A stretch of 15,290 bases of DNA, from the NCBI GenBank assembly GCA_002887195.1, contig PJAB01001336.1:1-15290 (forward strand). Direction: 5' to 3'. Each line of letters starts with the position of its first letter. Positions within the stretch are counted from its first letter, which is position 1. Below, piece by piece: positions 1-7,173 of the stretch. Position numbers and translations under genes: made by a program. Below the pieces are notes generated by a model, which did no database searches, was not told where the DNA came from, and saw nothing but the letters and a program-made list of their open reading frames with translations. This stretch comes from Chrysochromulina parva. Taxonomy: Eukaryota; Haptophyta; Prymnesiales; Chrysochromulinaceae.

Positions 1-1
1 C

Positions 2-2278
2 CACTCGTGCGGCCACACCTTCTGCGGGCCCTGCTGGCAGCAATATCTGCGCGTGCGCATCGACGAGCGCTCTGTGCTCGAGCTGCCGTGCCCGGCGAGC
101 GGCACCGACCCCGGCGAGCGCCACTGCCCGGAGGTGAGCCGCGCCGAGGTGGCGGCATCGCTGGATGGGCCGTGGCTGCACCGATACGACGCGTTCGTCG
201 CCGCGCAGCGCGCTGAGCGTGACCCGGAGACGCGCTGGTGCGCACAGCCGGGCTGCGGCGCCGTGTGCCTGCCGTGCGTCGAAGATTCGCTGGTGTCAGC
301 AGGCGCGGCGGTGGCATGCCTCGCGGGCAGTGCGACGCTCGCCTCGCTGCCGCTGCTGTACCCGGCGCTGAGCGAAGCGATCGGGCTGACGCCCCGGCTT
401 GGCATCGCCACCGCCGTGCTGGGTGCCCTCGGCTTTGGCGGAGCCCTTTGGCATGGGAGCGGCCGGGTCGGCCCGCGCCCGCGAGAGTGCCCCTCGTGTG
501 GCCATTCGGTGTGCCATGACTGCAAAGCCCCGTGGCACCCGGGCACGCTGTGCGAGGAGCTGCCCGCGGCGCAGCTCGTGCGCTGGTGCGAAGGCCGCGA
601 CGCGGGCCAGTGCCCTCGCTGCAGCGTCTTCATCGAACGGCGCGCCGGCTGCAACCACATGGTCTGCCGCTGCGGCCACTCGTTCTGCTGGCTCTGCTTG
701 GGGCCTCAGTCCGAGCGGTGCTCGTGCCCGGTGATTGGCGGGCAGCGCACGGCCGAGGCGCGCATGCGCCTCGCCTTCGTCGGGCAGCGTGCCATCACCT
801 TTGGCCCCCTGCGACGTCTCTTTGGCGCTCTTCTTGCAGGCGCTGTGCTGCAGCTGGCGGACGTCCTGTGCGCAGGCGTGTGCTCGGCGCTGACGGCGCT
901 GCTCGAGGGGCCGCGCGCGACGCAGCTGGCGGTCGCGCAGCTCGTGCTCAGCCTGGCGCATCTCGCACTCGCACGCGCCAGCCTGCGTGCTGTGCCACCC
1001 AGGCTGGCCTTCTACCTGGCGGTGCGCCAGCTCGACATCTCGTTTTTGGGGGCGGGCACGTTCCGTCTGATTGCGCTGATGAAGAGGCTCGAGAGATGGG
1101 ACGTGCTACCGCTGCACCCGCCGCCCGTGCGGAGCCGGCCTCGCTTGAGATCCGATGAAGCGCGGGAGCGGCCAATTCGCGTTACTCCTGCAGTTCCATT
1201 CGCGGTCAATGCAGCTGACGCTGAATTCCTCGTGATGCCAGTGTGCCGCGACCTCCCGGGGGAAACCCACACAACGCGCCCGTTGGGTGACCTGTTTGGA
1301 GAGAACAACACGCAAGGGTATACGATGAGCCGGCGCTGCTGGGCCGCCCTGCCCGCCGTCGCGAACGCCGCGTATGCGCTCGAGTGCTTACTGCCCGTCG
1401 TGTGCGCACCGCTCGCCGCGGGGCTCGTGTCGCTCGTGACGTGGCTCTTGGTCCTTGCACCATTTGGGGCAGTCTCGAGCCTCCTCGTCCGTTTCGCGGC
1501 TGCATGCGTCGCGCCAGCCGGCGCCGCCCTTCCCACCCGCCTGCTGGCGACCCTCCCAACGGCCCTCGCGTACGCGTGGGGCGCTCTTGGCACTGTCGGG
1601 GCTCTCGGGCTCTCGTGCTTCCTCACGTTCAAGCTCAGCATCTACTGTGTGGTCTTCATTGCTGGAAGCGCGACGCAGGCGGGCGTGCAGCGGCGCATGC
1701 ACGACGCGATACGGCTGCTCATGGACGGGCGGCAGCTGCTGCTGCTTGCGTCGCTCTTTCTCGCGTTCGATCGTTTCTCTGTAGGCTTATGGGCGGACCT
1801 CGAGGCCGTGTTCGCGCCCACCGGACTCTTCAGCCCTGGTTTGGATTGGTCGCCCTTTACATCGTACCCAGCAATGGTCTGCTCCGCCGCCGCCCTCGCC
1901 GCCTTCGCTGCCAACTTCGCCCTCGCCGCCGCCGCCCTCGTCCTCGCCGCCATCGCCGCCTCCACCGCCCATGACGCCGCCTTCGCCGCCGTCCAGAACT
2001 TCGAGAACTCCGTCCTCGCCACCTTCACCGCCGCCCTCGCCACCTTTTTCGCCGCCTCCGCCATCGCCACCTTCACCGCTGCCCTCGGGGAAATCAAGGA
2101 TAATCAGTGCCAACCAACGGCCATCACCGCGCTCCCCTTTATCACCGCGCTCCCCTCTGTAATCAACCCCTTTTACGCCCTCCTGCACGGGCTGCACTTG
2201 CCCGCCGCGATGGTGTGCATGCCGGCTTCGCCGCGCCTCCCGAATTGCATGCGGCATGCATCCCAACCTGCATGCTGA
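2..2278 (+). CDS. RBR-type (RING-IBR-RING) E3 ubiquitin ligase with membrane segments, 5' partial
   Basis: The reading frame is open from base 2, so the gene begins before the window. Residues here are counted from the codon at bases 2-4. The end of RING1 is visible as a C-x-H-x2-C-x2-C pattern (residues 3-11) followed by CP at 30-31. An IBR follows, with Cys 80, 85, 163, 166, 171, 174, His 179 and Cys 184. RING2/Rcat starts at Cys 204 and 207, and Cys 217 in the GCNHM motif (codon 650-652) matches the cysteine that carries ubiquitin as a thioester in RBR ligases such as HHARI and parkin. About 60 residues (97-157), largely hydrophobic, interrupt the IBR. Several more hydrophobic stretches follow RING2, so the protein is probably membrane-anchored. 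RBR ligases transfer ubiquitin from an E2 to a substrate; this substrate is unknown. The C-terminus is uncertain: from about 1877 the frame crosses a GCC-rich tract and may be intron. The family call is firm, the 3' end is not. Confidence 0.8.
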   Translation, partial: HSCGHTFCGPCWQQYLRVRIDERSVLELPCPASGTDPGERHCPEVSRAEVAASLDGPWLHRYDAFVAAQRAERDPETRWCAQPGCGAVCLPCVEDSLVSAGAAVACLAGSATLASLPLLYPALSEAIGLTPRLGIATAVLGALGFGGALWHGSGRVGPRPRECPSCGHSVCHDCKAPWHPGTLCEELPAAQLVRWCEGRDAGQCPRCSVFIERRAGCNHMVCRCGHSFCWLCLGPQSERCSCPVIGGQRTAEARMRLAFVGQRAITFGPLRRLFGALLAGAVLQLADVLCAGVCSALTALLEGPRATQLAVAQLVLSLAHLALARASLRAVPPRLAFYLAVRQLDISFLGAGTFRLIALMKRLERWDVLPLHPPPVRSRPRLRSDEARERPIRVTPAVPFAVNAADAEFLVMPVCRDLPGETHTTRPLGDLFGENNTQGYTMSRRCWAALPAVANAAYALECLLPVVCAPLAAGLVSLVTWLLVLAPFGAVSSLLVRFAAACVAPAGAALPTRLLATLPTALAYAWGALGTVGALGLSCFLTFKLSIYCVVFIAGSATQAGVQRRMHDAIRLLMDGRQLLLLASLFLAFDRFSVGLWADLEAVFAPTGLFSPGLDWSPFTSYPAMVCSAAALAAFAANFALAAAALVLAAIAASTAHDAAFAAVQNFENSVLATFTAALATFFAASAIATFTAALGEIKDNQCQPTAITALPFITALPSVINPFYALLHGLHLPAAMVCMPASPRLPNCMRHASQPAC
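1880..2158. repeat. GCC-rich low-complexity tract with an 18-bp tandem duplication
   Basis: From 1880 to about 2090 the DNA is dominated by pyrimidine-rich GCC/TCC triplets. The frame of the RBR gene reads it as Ala-rich hydrophobic sequence, while the next frame reads it as Ser-Pro-Pro repeats. Bases 2123-2140 and 2141-2158 are two adjacent 18-bp copies with one mismatch. The tract may be a low-complexity coding end, or part of an intron with a long pyrimidine tract; sequence alone does not decide. Confidence 0.6.
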
Positions 2279-2301
2279 AATCGCCTCCCTGATTGCCCTA
2301 A

Positions 2302-3033
2302 ATGCTGCAGGTGTGCGTCGTGTGGACGGGTCGGTGGATGAGCCGGAATTCCCCGAGGTTATATTCGTCCATCGGCCTGTGGCTCGTGGTTCTGCTCCTC
2401 GGCCTGCGCTCCTGCCTGCCGAGCGCCATACGCGTCTGGCTCGAAGACCCGACCGATGGACTCGCCGCGCGGTGGAACGATCCCATGCAACTCGCCGCCG
2501 CCGCCTCGCCCGCGTGGGAAGTGCTCCGGTGGATCGCGGCGCTCCTCAATGTGTGCTGGGTCGGCTTGTCCCTGTGTGCCTTCCACCGCCTCGGCGCCCG
2601 AGACGGCGCCTTGATCCACGGCCGTGGCGGCGTGCGGCGTGTGCCGGCACTCATGGTCGCGCTCATAGTCTTGTTGAGTGGTGTCCTCGTCGTCCTCGTG
2701 CTCGCCTTCCTCGCGCGCGCGGACGACGAGGGCGCCGTGTCGGGCGACAAGGCCGAGGAGGGAGACAGTTCCATATTAGGCAACTGGACAGACGAGTTAG
2801 CATGGGCGGCCTCTGAGGGAGGCATCCCGCCGCGGGAGCGTAGCGGCTCGCTTGGGCTGTATGGGCCGAACATACGCTCCAGAGCTGCGCCGCTGCCGCC
2901 CTACCACAGCGCCCATCGCGCCGTGCTCCTCGCCGCACTCCCGGCGGGGATTGTGCACCTGTGCACTCACGCTCGCGCCGCGCGTGTGGCCGGTGCTCAA
3001 CACGGCCCTCGCCCCTTTGGCGTGGCTGCGTAG
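2302..3033 (+). CDS. Putative membrane-protein exon, possibly the 3' continuation of the RBR ligase gene
   Basis: This open segment uses GC-rich third codon positions like its neighbours and encodes three clear hydrophobic helices at about residues 24-40, 76-94 and 115-139 (counted from the ATG at 2302). An acidic stretch follows. No family is recognised. Just inside the start, the bases at 2296-2310 resemble a branch point and a 3' splice site (CCCTAAATGCTGCAG, then GTGTGC). If an intron ran from 1877 to 2310 (434 bp), the RBR frame would join this frame correctly. It may therefore be an exon of the upstream gene rather than a gene of its own. Its own end is also unsure: around 2950-3040 another frame carries a hydrophobic stretch and then Gly-X-Y repeats, so a further splice or frameshift is possible. 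Confidence 0.45.
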   Translation: MLQVCVVWTGRWMSRNSPRLYSSIGLWLVVLLLGLRSCLPSAIRVWLEDPTDGLAARWNDPMQLAAAASPAWEVLRWIAALLNVCWVGLSLCAFHRLGARDGALIHGRGGVRRVPALMVALIVLLSGVLVVLVLAFLARADDEGAVSGDKAEEGDSSILGNWTDELAWAASEGGIPPRERSGSLGLYGPNIRSRAAPLPPYHSAHRAVLLAALPAGIVHLCTHARAARVAGAQHGPRPFGVAA

Positions 3034-3040
3034 CTGGCTC

Positions 3041-3103
3041 GGCGTCGGTGGCGTCGATGGCGCCAATGGCGTCGGTGGCGCCGGTGGCGCCAGGGGCGTC
3101 GGG
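3041..3103 (+). repeat. Seven imperfect 9-bp tandem units (GGCGYCRRT type)
   Basis: Seven consecutive 9-bp units based on GGCGTCGGT or GGCGCCGGT run from 3041 to 3103. One plus-strand frame, open until the stop at 3125-3127, reads them as collagen-like Gly-X-Y triplets. Whether they are translated depends on the unresolved gene structure to the left. Confidence 0.7.
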
Positions 3104-3230
3104 GGAGGAGGGGCCGGCAGGGTGTAGGCAGGGCGAACAATGCGGGCGATTGGCTACCGGTACCGCCAGTCGACTGCGACGCTGACTCGATGGACGATGA
3201 TGACGGCAACATGACGCGCAACATGGAGGA

Positions 3231-3732
3231 CGGTGATGTGTGGGACAGCTGAGAGGGAAACCTATGCTGCGCGCGTGTGCTGGGGTGGAGCGTACAGCTG
3301 ACACCCGGCCGCGTGCGGCGTGGCGCGCGTGGCAAGAGTCCAGACCACCAGAGAGACGGGCGAGCTGTGGCTGGAGCGGTGCGGGAGTGCTCGGTTGGGG
3401 GATAAAAACCACTGCAATGGGGGGACAGGGTGGGACAGGGTCCGGACTCGGATACTCGGTGATGCGTGGGATAGCTGAGAGGAAAACCTACCCTACGCTG
3501 CGCGCGCGCGCGCGTGTGCTGGGGTGGAGAGCGTACAGCTGACACCCGGCCGCGCCGCGCATGGCAAGAGTCCAGACCACCAGACTTCAGAGAGATGGCC
3601 TGACGGGCAAGCTGTGGCTGGAGTGGTGTGGGAGTCGGAGTGCTCGGTTGGGGGATTAAAACCACCTCCGCAAATCAAAGTTAACAGTTAAGTACTTAAC
3701 GCGACATAAAGGGGGGACAGGGTCCGGACTCC
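3231..3732. repeat. Diverged tandem duplication, period about 226 bp
   Basis: The segment starting at 3231 (CGGTGATGTGTGGGACAGCTG) recurs from 3457 (CGGTGATGCGTGGGATAGCTG), and most of the intervening sequence is shared in the same order. Shared blocks include AGAGTCCAGACCACCAGA, GCTCGGTTGGGGGAT and GACAGGGTCCGGACTC. The second copy differs by several small indels. It also carries about 45 extra AT-richer bases (around 3666-3710) that include the perfect palindrome GTTAAGTACTTAAC at 3687-3700. Open frames across the unit are not conserved between copies, so it looks non-coding. Confidence 0.85.
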
Positions 3733-4420
3733 CCACGCCAACCCCATCAAGTCTCTCAGCGCACGGTGCAAGTAACGCGCTACTTTCTCGTTTCTGCTGG
3801 ATGCCGTTGCTGCTTCGTGCCGTGCCGGGTGCGCTCCGATCCCGGTGTCTTCTCTGTGCTGCGCATCTGTGAATAGGGATGTTGAGGTTATCAAACAGCC
3901 CCCCACGGGAGCCGGCCATGGGCCGGGCTCCTAGTCCCGGTGTCTAGCCCGGTCGCGTCTGCGTTCTCGCGGTGGCCGGGTTCTAAAACGTCCTCGGATC
4001 CGTCGTCGGTTCGCGGCATGTCCGATCATGTCGTCAGTTAGTCGGTACTACTACTAGTACGGTACTAGTACTCGGCGATACATAACTCACAGTCACACTC
4101 AAAATTGAGAATGGTCCGATACGCAACAATTACGGCCGGGCTGTACATGTACCGTGTCGACGAGAACTTCATGTTTCAACGGTTCGCAGTTCGGCTTCGG
4201 GATCCTTGAAGCTCAATGTACGCCCCCGGATCCCGTGACAGCACACTCTGCACTGCAGCACACGGCACTGTGGCCTCTCAGAGTGGCTCGCTCACCGTTC
4301 ACGTGCGGCCAGGGAATCAGTCGGAGTGATCACGTAGTAGTTCACGTAGTCAGCGACCATCCAGATCACGTACTGTACGCGAGAACCAAGAACAGAGAGT
4401 ACACGCTCCTAGTCAGAGCA
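3733..4420. other. Gene-free spacer
   Basis: I see no convincing gene here. Codon composition is unlike the neighbouring genes and the open frames are short. It contains an imperfect GC hairpin at 3908-3931, a run of self-complementary ACTAGT/GTAC motifs around 4046-4072, and four ACGT-core motifs between 4300 and 4372: one CACGTG at 4300-4305 and three CACGTA at 4331, 4343 and 4367. Such cores are typical bZIP or bHLH sites in plants and algae, but no plus-strand gene starts nearby. Confidence 0.5.
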
Positions 4421-4577
4421 GAAGACTGTGGAGAGCTGTGAAGACTGTGGAGAGCTGTGAAGACTGTGGAGAGCTGTGAAGACTGTGGAGAGCTGTGAAG
4501 ACTGGAGATCAGAAGACGTTGGAGTTCAGAAGACTGTGGAGTTCGGAAGACTCACGTTCTGAAGACTGGAGTTCTGG
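4421..4577. repeat. 19-bp tandem array decaying into degenerate units
   Basis: Four exact copies of GAAGACTGTGGAGAGCTGT lie at 4421-4439, 4440-4458, 4459-4477 and 4478-4496. Shorter degenerate units of about 15-17 bp continue to about 4577, each beginning with GAAGAC. The degenerate part overlaps the last 17 codons of the minus-strand gene that ends at 4526, so the array has contributed that protein's C-terminus. The exact copies lie just downstream of the stop, in the likely 3' untranslated region. Confidence 0.9.
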
Positions 4578-6610
4578 ATGATGCTGGAGCTGTTTAATGT
4601 TGCCGCAGATTGGGCCTCGAAATCATCATCCGAACTGTCGCTCAGCATGAACATTCGCACAAAGAAACTGTTGCCCACCAAGTACAGATTGGCGAGCAAA
4701 AGGAAGCAGATACAGATCGAGCTCCGGGAGGTCCGGTCCAGGAGCCGCTTATTCACGCTCTTGTCAAGTTCAATGACGGAGGCCTTCTCCTCATCCATCA
4801 CGCGATAGCGCTCAGACCTCGGCAGGCAGCAACACCGGAATAATCTGCCCCACCACGTGGCCGTGAGCACGCGCGCCGAGCGAACGTCGAGAATGCCGAC
4901 CGAACGGATCACGAGTACGAATATGGCGATGCTCGCGAAAAAGATAATGAAAGGGAGGATGAATTCGAAGATCGCTGTCGACCAACTTCTCTCGATAGGC
5001 GACATGTAGACGTGAAATACGCCAACGACAACCATCGTCGGAAACCAAGCGAACCAGATAGCGAAATCCACAATAGTGTAGACGAAACTCCAACTCACCG
5101 TCAGCCCAGTCTGCGTGCCCACGGTGCACTTCGCAGCCTTCAGCGTGGTACATGTACCGCTCAGCTCCGGAGCCGCCGACTTGCCATTCGTCGCGAACAG
5201 AAGAGATTCGCTAGTCAAGGGGCGCGATAGCGAGGGCGGCGACGGCGGCAGCGTACCTGCCGTCGCCGGCCGCGCCCGATCATCTGGAGCCGATACGAAC
5301 GGCGGATCGCCAGAGGCCCACGGGGTGCTTTCGCGCGTAGCAGTGGCAAACTCGTGGGCGTCAGGCGGCTCGTCGGAGAGAGGCATCGAGGCCCGCAGTA
5401 TGGCGGACGAGAGGCGGAGCTGTGGCAGAAGAGCCGAGAGGAGCTCCCTCTCCTGCATCGAGAACGGGTGCTCTGTCGGCTCGGACGCCAGGGGGAGGGG
5501 GGATGCGTCGTAGCCGGAGCCTAATGGGAATGCGACGTCCGCTCCCAAGAACCAATCCTCGCGGTCGACCTCGGGCTCTGGAGCGTGAAATGGAGGGAGT
5601 ACGCCCATACGGAGTGCGGCGGCGATCTCCCTCTCGAGAGTCACGTGTGCGGCGAGCAGCGTGCGGCGGTTCGAGGGTGGCGCTCTGATGCGGGTCTGGG
5701 CGCCACTCTGGGCGCCCGTTGGCGCAAGCATGCGCGAAAGTTCGAGGGTGGGCCCTAGCTCGGGCCCTTGCTCGGGCGCATGCATGCCGAGCGAGTGCAT
5801 GCATGCGTCTCCAGTCGGCTCCGCAGCTGCGACCAACCTAGGCGGCGACGCACTCGCGGCAGAGCTCCCGTTGCCTCGACCCTCCTGGTCCGCGAGGTAG
5901 TCATCACTAGAGGGAGAGGCCGTAGAAGATGGGCGCCGTGTTGACTGGGCATCGTTGGCGCGGCGACGCTTAGGGGCGGACTCAAATTCGAGCGCGGAGA
6001 GCTGCCTCGGCAAGAGCTGTGCGCAGAGCGCCGTCGGCACGGTGGACACCGGCACGAGCGTTCCCTTTGAAATTGTGAAGCGGATGCATGCGGCACCGCG
6101 GAAGGATGCGTCATGGCAGAGCCAGCTGTCCGGCAGTGGGGCCGCGGACGCCGCGATGACTGCCGGTACGCGTCCCTCAAAGATGAGCAACGCCGGGCCA
6201 GCACACTTCATGGTTTGATTGACCAGCCGGGCGCCCTGAGTCCAGACGCTCCTCCCGTTGCTGTTCTCGAATTGTTGCAGCTGCAACTCGGACGTCGTCA
6301 GACACACGCGTTCCGCCAAGATCAGAATTCCGTCCTTGCGGCAGCGCTCGCAGAACTTGTTTTTGAAGTGTCCAGGGCCAGCCTTGAAGCCTGGCGTGCA
6401 GGGATGGTCTCGACCGCAGAGCTGTCTCGACCAGCAGCCGGAAGACATGGGCACTTCGATTGGCCCGGAAGACGCATGTACTTCGATTCGCCCCTCACTC
6501 ACCGTCATCAAAAGCTCGTCTAAAAGCATCTCGTCATCGAACTCTCCCTGCACCATGGGGAGAGGCCGCTCGAACTCTCCCTGCACCATGGGGAGAGGCT
6601 GCAACTCCAT
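4526..6610 (-). CDS. Unrecognised protein: N-terminal Cys/His cluster, basic patch and C-terminal membrane helices
   Basis: The 694-residue product starts at the ATG at 6610. The frame is open further upstream, but only to a stop at 6713-6715 and without another ATG, so 6610 is the first usable start. No family is recognised. Residues 65-90 hold Cys 65, Cys 71, His 81, Cys 87 and Cys 90 in a Gly/Lys/Arg-rich setting, which looks like a zinc-binding cluster. Residues 213-217 (PKRRR) resemble a nuclear localisation signal. Residues 220-500 are Ser/Pro/Ala-rich and probably disordered. Strongly hydrophobic segments lie at about 504-534, 545-568 and 632-655, with a CCC motif at 593-595 that could be palmitoylated. 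An acidic tail follows, with NSS, NVS and NST sequons. A membrane-tethered transcription regulator is one reading; a cytosolic zinc-binding domain on a membrane protein is another. Introns are not excluded. Confidence 0.65.
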   Translation of the reverse strand: MELQPLPMVQGEFERPLPMVQGEFDDEMLLDELLMTVSEGRIEVHASSGPIEVPMSSGCWSRQLCGRDHPCTPGFKAGPGHFKNKFCERCRKDGILILAERVCLTTSELQLQQFENSNGRSVWTQGARLVNQTMKCAGPALLIFEGRVPAVIAASAAPLPDSWLCHDASFRGAACIRFTISKGTLVPVSTVPTALCAQLLPRQLSALEFESAPKRRRANDAQSTRRPSSTASPSSDDYLADQEGRGNGSSAASASPPRLVAAAEPTGDACMHSLGMHAPEQGPELGPTLELSRMLAPTGAQSGAQTRIRAPPSNRRTLLAAHVTLEREIAAALRMGVLPPFHAPEPEVDREDWFLGADVAFPLGSGYDASPLPLASEPTEHPFSMQERELLSALLPQLRLSSAILRASMPLSDEPPDAHEFATATRESTPWASGDPPFVSAPDDRARPATAGTLPPSPPSLSRPLTSESLLFATNGKSAAPELSGTCTTLKAAKCTVGTQTGLTVSWSFVYTIVDFAIWFAWFPTMVVVGVFHVYMSPIERSWSTAIFEFILPFIIFFASIAIFVLVIRSVGILDVRSARVLTATWWGRLFRCCCLPRSERYRVMDEEKASVIELDKSVNKRLLDRTSRSSICICFLLLANLYLVGNSFFVRMFMLSDSSDDDFEAQSAATLNSSSIIQNSSLQNVSLPNSTVF
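6538..6600 (-). repeat. In-frame 33-bp tandem duplication in the N-terminus of the Cys/His-cluster protein
   Basis: Bases 6538-6570 are repeated from 6571 to about 6600 almost exactly. In the minus-strand gene this gives the peptide PLPMVQGEF twice, 11 residues apart, near residues 5-13 and 16-24. It is a recent duplication that keeps the frame. Confidence 0.85.
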
Positions 6611-7173
6611 TCGCACACGGGGGCGTGGTGAGCTGCAACCTGATGGATGAGCACTCAGGGAGTTGCAGACAGCTGCAGCTTCACAGCCCAAGTTTGTAAT
6701 TCGACACCCACTTCAATCTGTGCCACACTCTTTTTTTCGTGACGCACATGTTTATCGGGCGTGGCCCCACGGGCATATCGCGGCTCACGGGCACCCAGCC
6801 ACGTCACGTGAAGTCCCGGACTCGCGGGTGCGTCGGGACTGCTGAGTAGTAACCAACTTAGTAAGTAAGTAAAACATGCCAACAGGCAGCCGATATACGT
6901 GGCGAGGGGGGCGCCCCCAGGCATACTAAGCGTGTACGGTGTCGGGACTGCTGACGCTGTGCACCGGTCTGCAAATCAACCCGCTAGTTCGCGCGCGCTT
7001 TGCGCAATGCGTCTTCGGTATTAGACATCTTGTGTGAAATGCATGCTCCGCTCTCATTCGCATTTGAACCGCGCGCACAAGAGGCCCAGCGCGACTGCCC
7101 AGCAGACCTATACTGTCCCGCCCTGCAATCCGCCCCCTCGCCTCCGCCGCGCCTGGGTCCCCTCCCTCGGATC
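6611..7173. other. Spacer between two minus-strand genes
   Basis: This stretch should contain the promoter of the Cys/His-cluster gene and the 3' end of the GH6 transcript. The short mobile-element-like insertion at 6832-6954 is listed separately. I see no other gene, no clear TATA box and no RNA gene. An open plus-strand frame from about 7000 is the antisense of the GH6 gene. Confidence 0.5.
6832..6954 (+). mobile_element. Short non-autonomous insertion (about 95 bp) flanked by a 14-bp direct repeat
   Basis: The sequence GTCGGGACTGCTGA occurs exactly at 6832-6845 and again at 6941-6954, bracketing a 95-bp segment (6846-6940). Most of that segment (6866-6940) matches, in inverse orientation, the last 93 bases of the window (15198-15290), and the similarity stops at 6942, at the start of the right-hand direct repeat. 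An insertion with a target-site duplication fits this well. The insert has a central palindrome (GGGGGCGCCCCC, 6907-6918) and subterminal inverted motifs (CTTAGTA near 6857, TACTAAG near 6924). It has no coding capacity. A target duplication of 14 bp would suit target-primed retrotransposition, but no poly-A tail is visible; a miniature DNA element is also possible. Confidence 0.65.

Noticed and set aside
3900..3995. tRNA-like stretch with a GC hairpin and a GGTTC motif
   Set aside because: No cloverleaf can be drawn: the acceptor and T arms do not pair and the spacing is wrong.
4154..4441. Small plus-strand open frame (95 codons)
   Set aside because: Codon use unlike the neighbours, no motif, and its end runs into the tandem array.
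6611..6691. N-terminal extension of the Cys/His-cluster protein to 6691
   Set aside because: The codon at 6691-6689 is TTG, not ATG, and a stop lies a few codons further upstream; the first ATG is at 6610.
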